From contig CANNFT010000004.1 in assembly GCA_947503895.1 (NCBI GenBank), positions 388,871 to 452,870 of the forward strand: 64,000 nt of DNA. The letters run 5' to 3'. Numbering within the stretch: position 1 is the stretch's first letter; the number at the start of each line of letters is the position of its first letter. The notes under the pieces were generated by a model, which worked only from the letters and a program-made list of their open reading frames with translations, had not been told where the DNA came from and searched no databases. Made by a program: the position numbers and the translations under genes. Positions 62,652 through 64,000 of the stretch are shown here, piece by piece. This DNA is from an uncultured Saccharospirillaceae bacterium. GTDB taxonomy: Bacteria; Pseudomonadota; Gammaproteobacteria; Pseudomonadales; Oceanobacteraceae.

Positions 62652-63353
62652 CTACAACCAATTGAAAGACCTTTTAAGGAATGTCAGTGCATCATTTTCA
62701 ATGCATTCTCCGTGCGAAATGATGATTCTTTTAGGATTCCAGCCGATCATTACCTGCAAAGATGCTTTTGCTTTGGTTTTATTAAAGATAAAGGACATCC
62801 GCCAATCTAATGGGGTTTTTCCGTTTGGACTGATAATGCCTGTTATTTTCGCCAATATCTTTCTGAATCCTTTGAAATGATTAGGGTGGAAATTTTCAAT
62901 TAGGTCAGTAAGAATAAGTGTTCTGGAGGTTTTGTGAAAAAACACAACTTCCTCCATAACCTTGCTACCTTTGAAAATTAACTGCTCAATTTCATTTTCC
63001 CATTCTGTTTCTGCTGCATCAGCTAGCGTACTAGAGAAAATAATGTCTTTCCTTTTTTCTTCAAGGCCCGGTGAAGAATAGGCTTTAGCATTAGGGAACA
63101 GCTTAATCCAATCCTGAATAAAAAGATGATGAATTTTATTTGGAGAGATCAAATATGTAACATCACCAAGTTCTTGGATTTCGCAAACTAGCTCTTCACA
63201 TATTTCTCCTGGAGAATGAACCCAAATTTCTCTATTACGCAAACGGACAAGAGTCATTCTTGTCGTATATGGCATTCCATACCATGAAACTGTACTGCCA
63301 TTATGTATCCATATGTTTTCGTCAACCTGATGTAATTTTTTTATATTTGTCAT
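62652..63353 (-). CDS. DUF4336 family protein
   Basis: A 233-residue protein matching DUF4336 (metallo-beta-lactamase-like without all catalytic residues): LHQVDENIWIHNGSTVSWYG, MTLVRLRNREIWVHSP, VTYLISPNKIHHLFIQDW, then LILTDLIENF and IISHGECIEND. Function is unknown. I chose the ATG at 63353, which has an SD-like ggagaaagg upstream; an ATG at 63422 would add 23 residues. Confidence 0.82.
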   Translation of the reverse strand: MTNIKKLHQVDENIWIHNGSTVSWYGMPYTTRMTLVRLRNREIWVHSPGEICEELVCEIQELGDVTYLISPNKIHHLFIQDWIKLFPNAKAYSSPGLEEKRKDIIFSSTLADAAETEWENEIEQLIFKGSKVMEEVVFFHKTSRTLILTDLIENFHPNHFKGFRKILAKITGIISPNGKTPLDWRMSFIFNKTKAKASLQVMIGWNPKRIIISHGECIENDALTFLKRSFNWL

Positions 63354-63800
63354 TGCTGAACCTTTCTCCAAGTGTCGTGGTATTGATCCGTCATCATGGC
63401 TTATTGAAGTGATTTTGCTCATTAATTATGCCGTCACTATTTCTCAGATTCAGCAGATAAGAATGACACAGTTTAGTTGGCAATGAGGAGGTTGCCTTGC
63501 ATACTTACCGGCTTCTCTTTTTTTCAGTGAATTAGGAGTCAGTTTAAAAAAGCTACCATGATACCCAGTTTGCCAAGCAAAGCTGGCGCAAGATTCGAGG
63601 TGCTAGTCCCCCATTTGGTAAGGCCTCGCAAGCCGCCAAAATTCCGGGTAATGGGCGATAATTAATGCGCTGGAGGTCAGTTATTTTTCAGTGCTATCTA
63701 CTGTTCACTTACTATGTTCAGGTGGCTATTCACCCCTTGTATTCGTCTAATTCAATGGTATGATCGCGCCTCTTTTTTGTATCTTTTGTGATCATTCCGT
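63354..63800. other. Divergent intergenic region with GC-rich stretch
   Basis: About 450 bases. A GC-rich, palindrome-bearing stretch at about 63580-63660 (cgagg ... cctcg pairing; cgcaag twice) lies 140-220 bases before the next gene. It may be a structured leader RNA, but it does not match a riboswitch consensus I can verify. Confidence 0.3.
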
Positions 63801-64000
63801 ATGAAATACACTGTTTTAGCGGCCATTGTAGCTATATTCCCTATGACGTCCACGGCAGTGGAGCAAATCGCTGGTACTTATTCTATTGGTATAGGGCATC
63901 GAGACGTAGCCGTTTCCTTACCCTCTAAATTAGGGCGTGATATTGACCCATTATTAGACCCAAGTGACTTATCCGATGATTCCACGGGGTTGCCAACGGC
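63801..64000 (+). CDS. Secreted protein of unknown function, N-terminal part (runs off the window)
   Basis: An open frame from ATG 63801 to the window end (66 codons, no stop). It starts with a signal peptide (MKYTVLAAIVAIFPMTSTAV, likely cut after TAVEQ or TSTA). The mature part begins with a conserved-looking segment (GTYSIGIGHRDVAVSLPSKL) followed by an acidic stretch. Family not recognised; it is probably periplasmic or outer-membrane-associated. Confidence 0.6.
   Translation, partial: MKYTVLAAIVAIFPMTSTAVEQIAGTYSIGIGHRDVAVSLPSKLGRDIDPLLDPSDLSDDSTGLPT

Noticed and set aside
63580..63700. Cyclic di-GMP-I or cobalamin riboswitch
   Set aside because: Individual short motifs look similar, but the conserved core and tetraloop arrangement could not be matched.
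1..64000. CRISPR arrays, tRNA and rRNA genes
   Set aside because: Looked for on both strands by eye; none seen.

Overview
The window reads as chromosome of a marine-type gammaproteobacterium. Both ends carry ordinary gammaproteobacterial genes: plsB, slyX, dusC, a Na+-pumping oxaloacetate decarboxylase operon (oadGAB) and an H-NOX nitric-oxide module of the Shewanella/Vibrio kind. Between about 11.3 and 52.6 kb lies an accessory island that looks more AT-rich, especially at 18-20.5 kb and in the cargo genes. No tRNA, rRNA, CRISPR array or integrase was seen.

Left flank (1-10.8 kb): the start of plsB (minus strand); a GldA/GldF/GldG-like ABC exporter operon; a DCC1-like thiol oxidoreductase and slyX; a membrane-anchored cold-shock-domain protein; then NO signalling, with a degenerate HD-GYP response regulator, an HTH-receiver regulator, H-NOX, its histidine kinase and a small globin.

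Contractile injection system (11.7-38.8 kb, all plus strand): a headless tail locus. Its structural genes are P2-like: gp37-like protein, spike V, a small tip-like protein, gp25/W, sheath FI, tube FII, a tail-assembly chaperone with a programmed -1 frameshift (E/E'), a tape-measure candidate of P2 size, U, X and D. Two J-like baseplate proteins, a third decorated protein, I and three fibre paralogues follow. The locus also carries a 910-residue AAA+ ATPase of the Afp15/PVC15 kind, and the next gene encodes a DUF4157 (HExxH) protein. Those two are hallmarks of extracellular contractile injection systems (eCIS), not of P2 tails. No capsid, portal or terminase gene is present.

Cargo and accessory zone (38.9-45.2 kb): the DUF4157 protein, two decayed IS30-family elements, and three small proteins sharing a leader of about 65 residues that ends in a V/I-x-Q-L ... 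G-K motif. Two of them start with an identical MYAQVEKSK and share upstream DNA. These are probable payloads. A 401-residue protein with a C-terminal membrane segment follows, then about 1 kb packed with palindromic (REP-like) repeats.

Lysis, division and control zone (46.2-52.6 kb): a GTA-type 3-TM holin overlapping an amidase endolysin, a solitary complete FtsZ paralogue, two AraC-type regulators (one fused to a degenerate GHKL-like domain), and a minus-strand pair with a phage Q-like zinc-finger antiterminator, preceded by three tandem 21-bp repeats. I infer that tail, cargo, lysis and regulatory genes form one inducible particle-producing system. FtsZ may modulate host division during production.

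Right flank (54.1-64 kb): a lipoprotein with a nucleoside 2-deoxyribosyltransferase fold, dusC, oadGAB with a tandem hairpin/terminator, a secreted metzincin-like protease, a LysE exporter, a DUF4336 protein, and the start of an unidentified secreted protein at the window edge.
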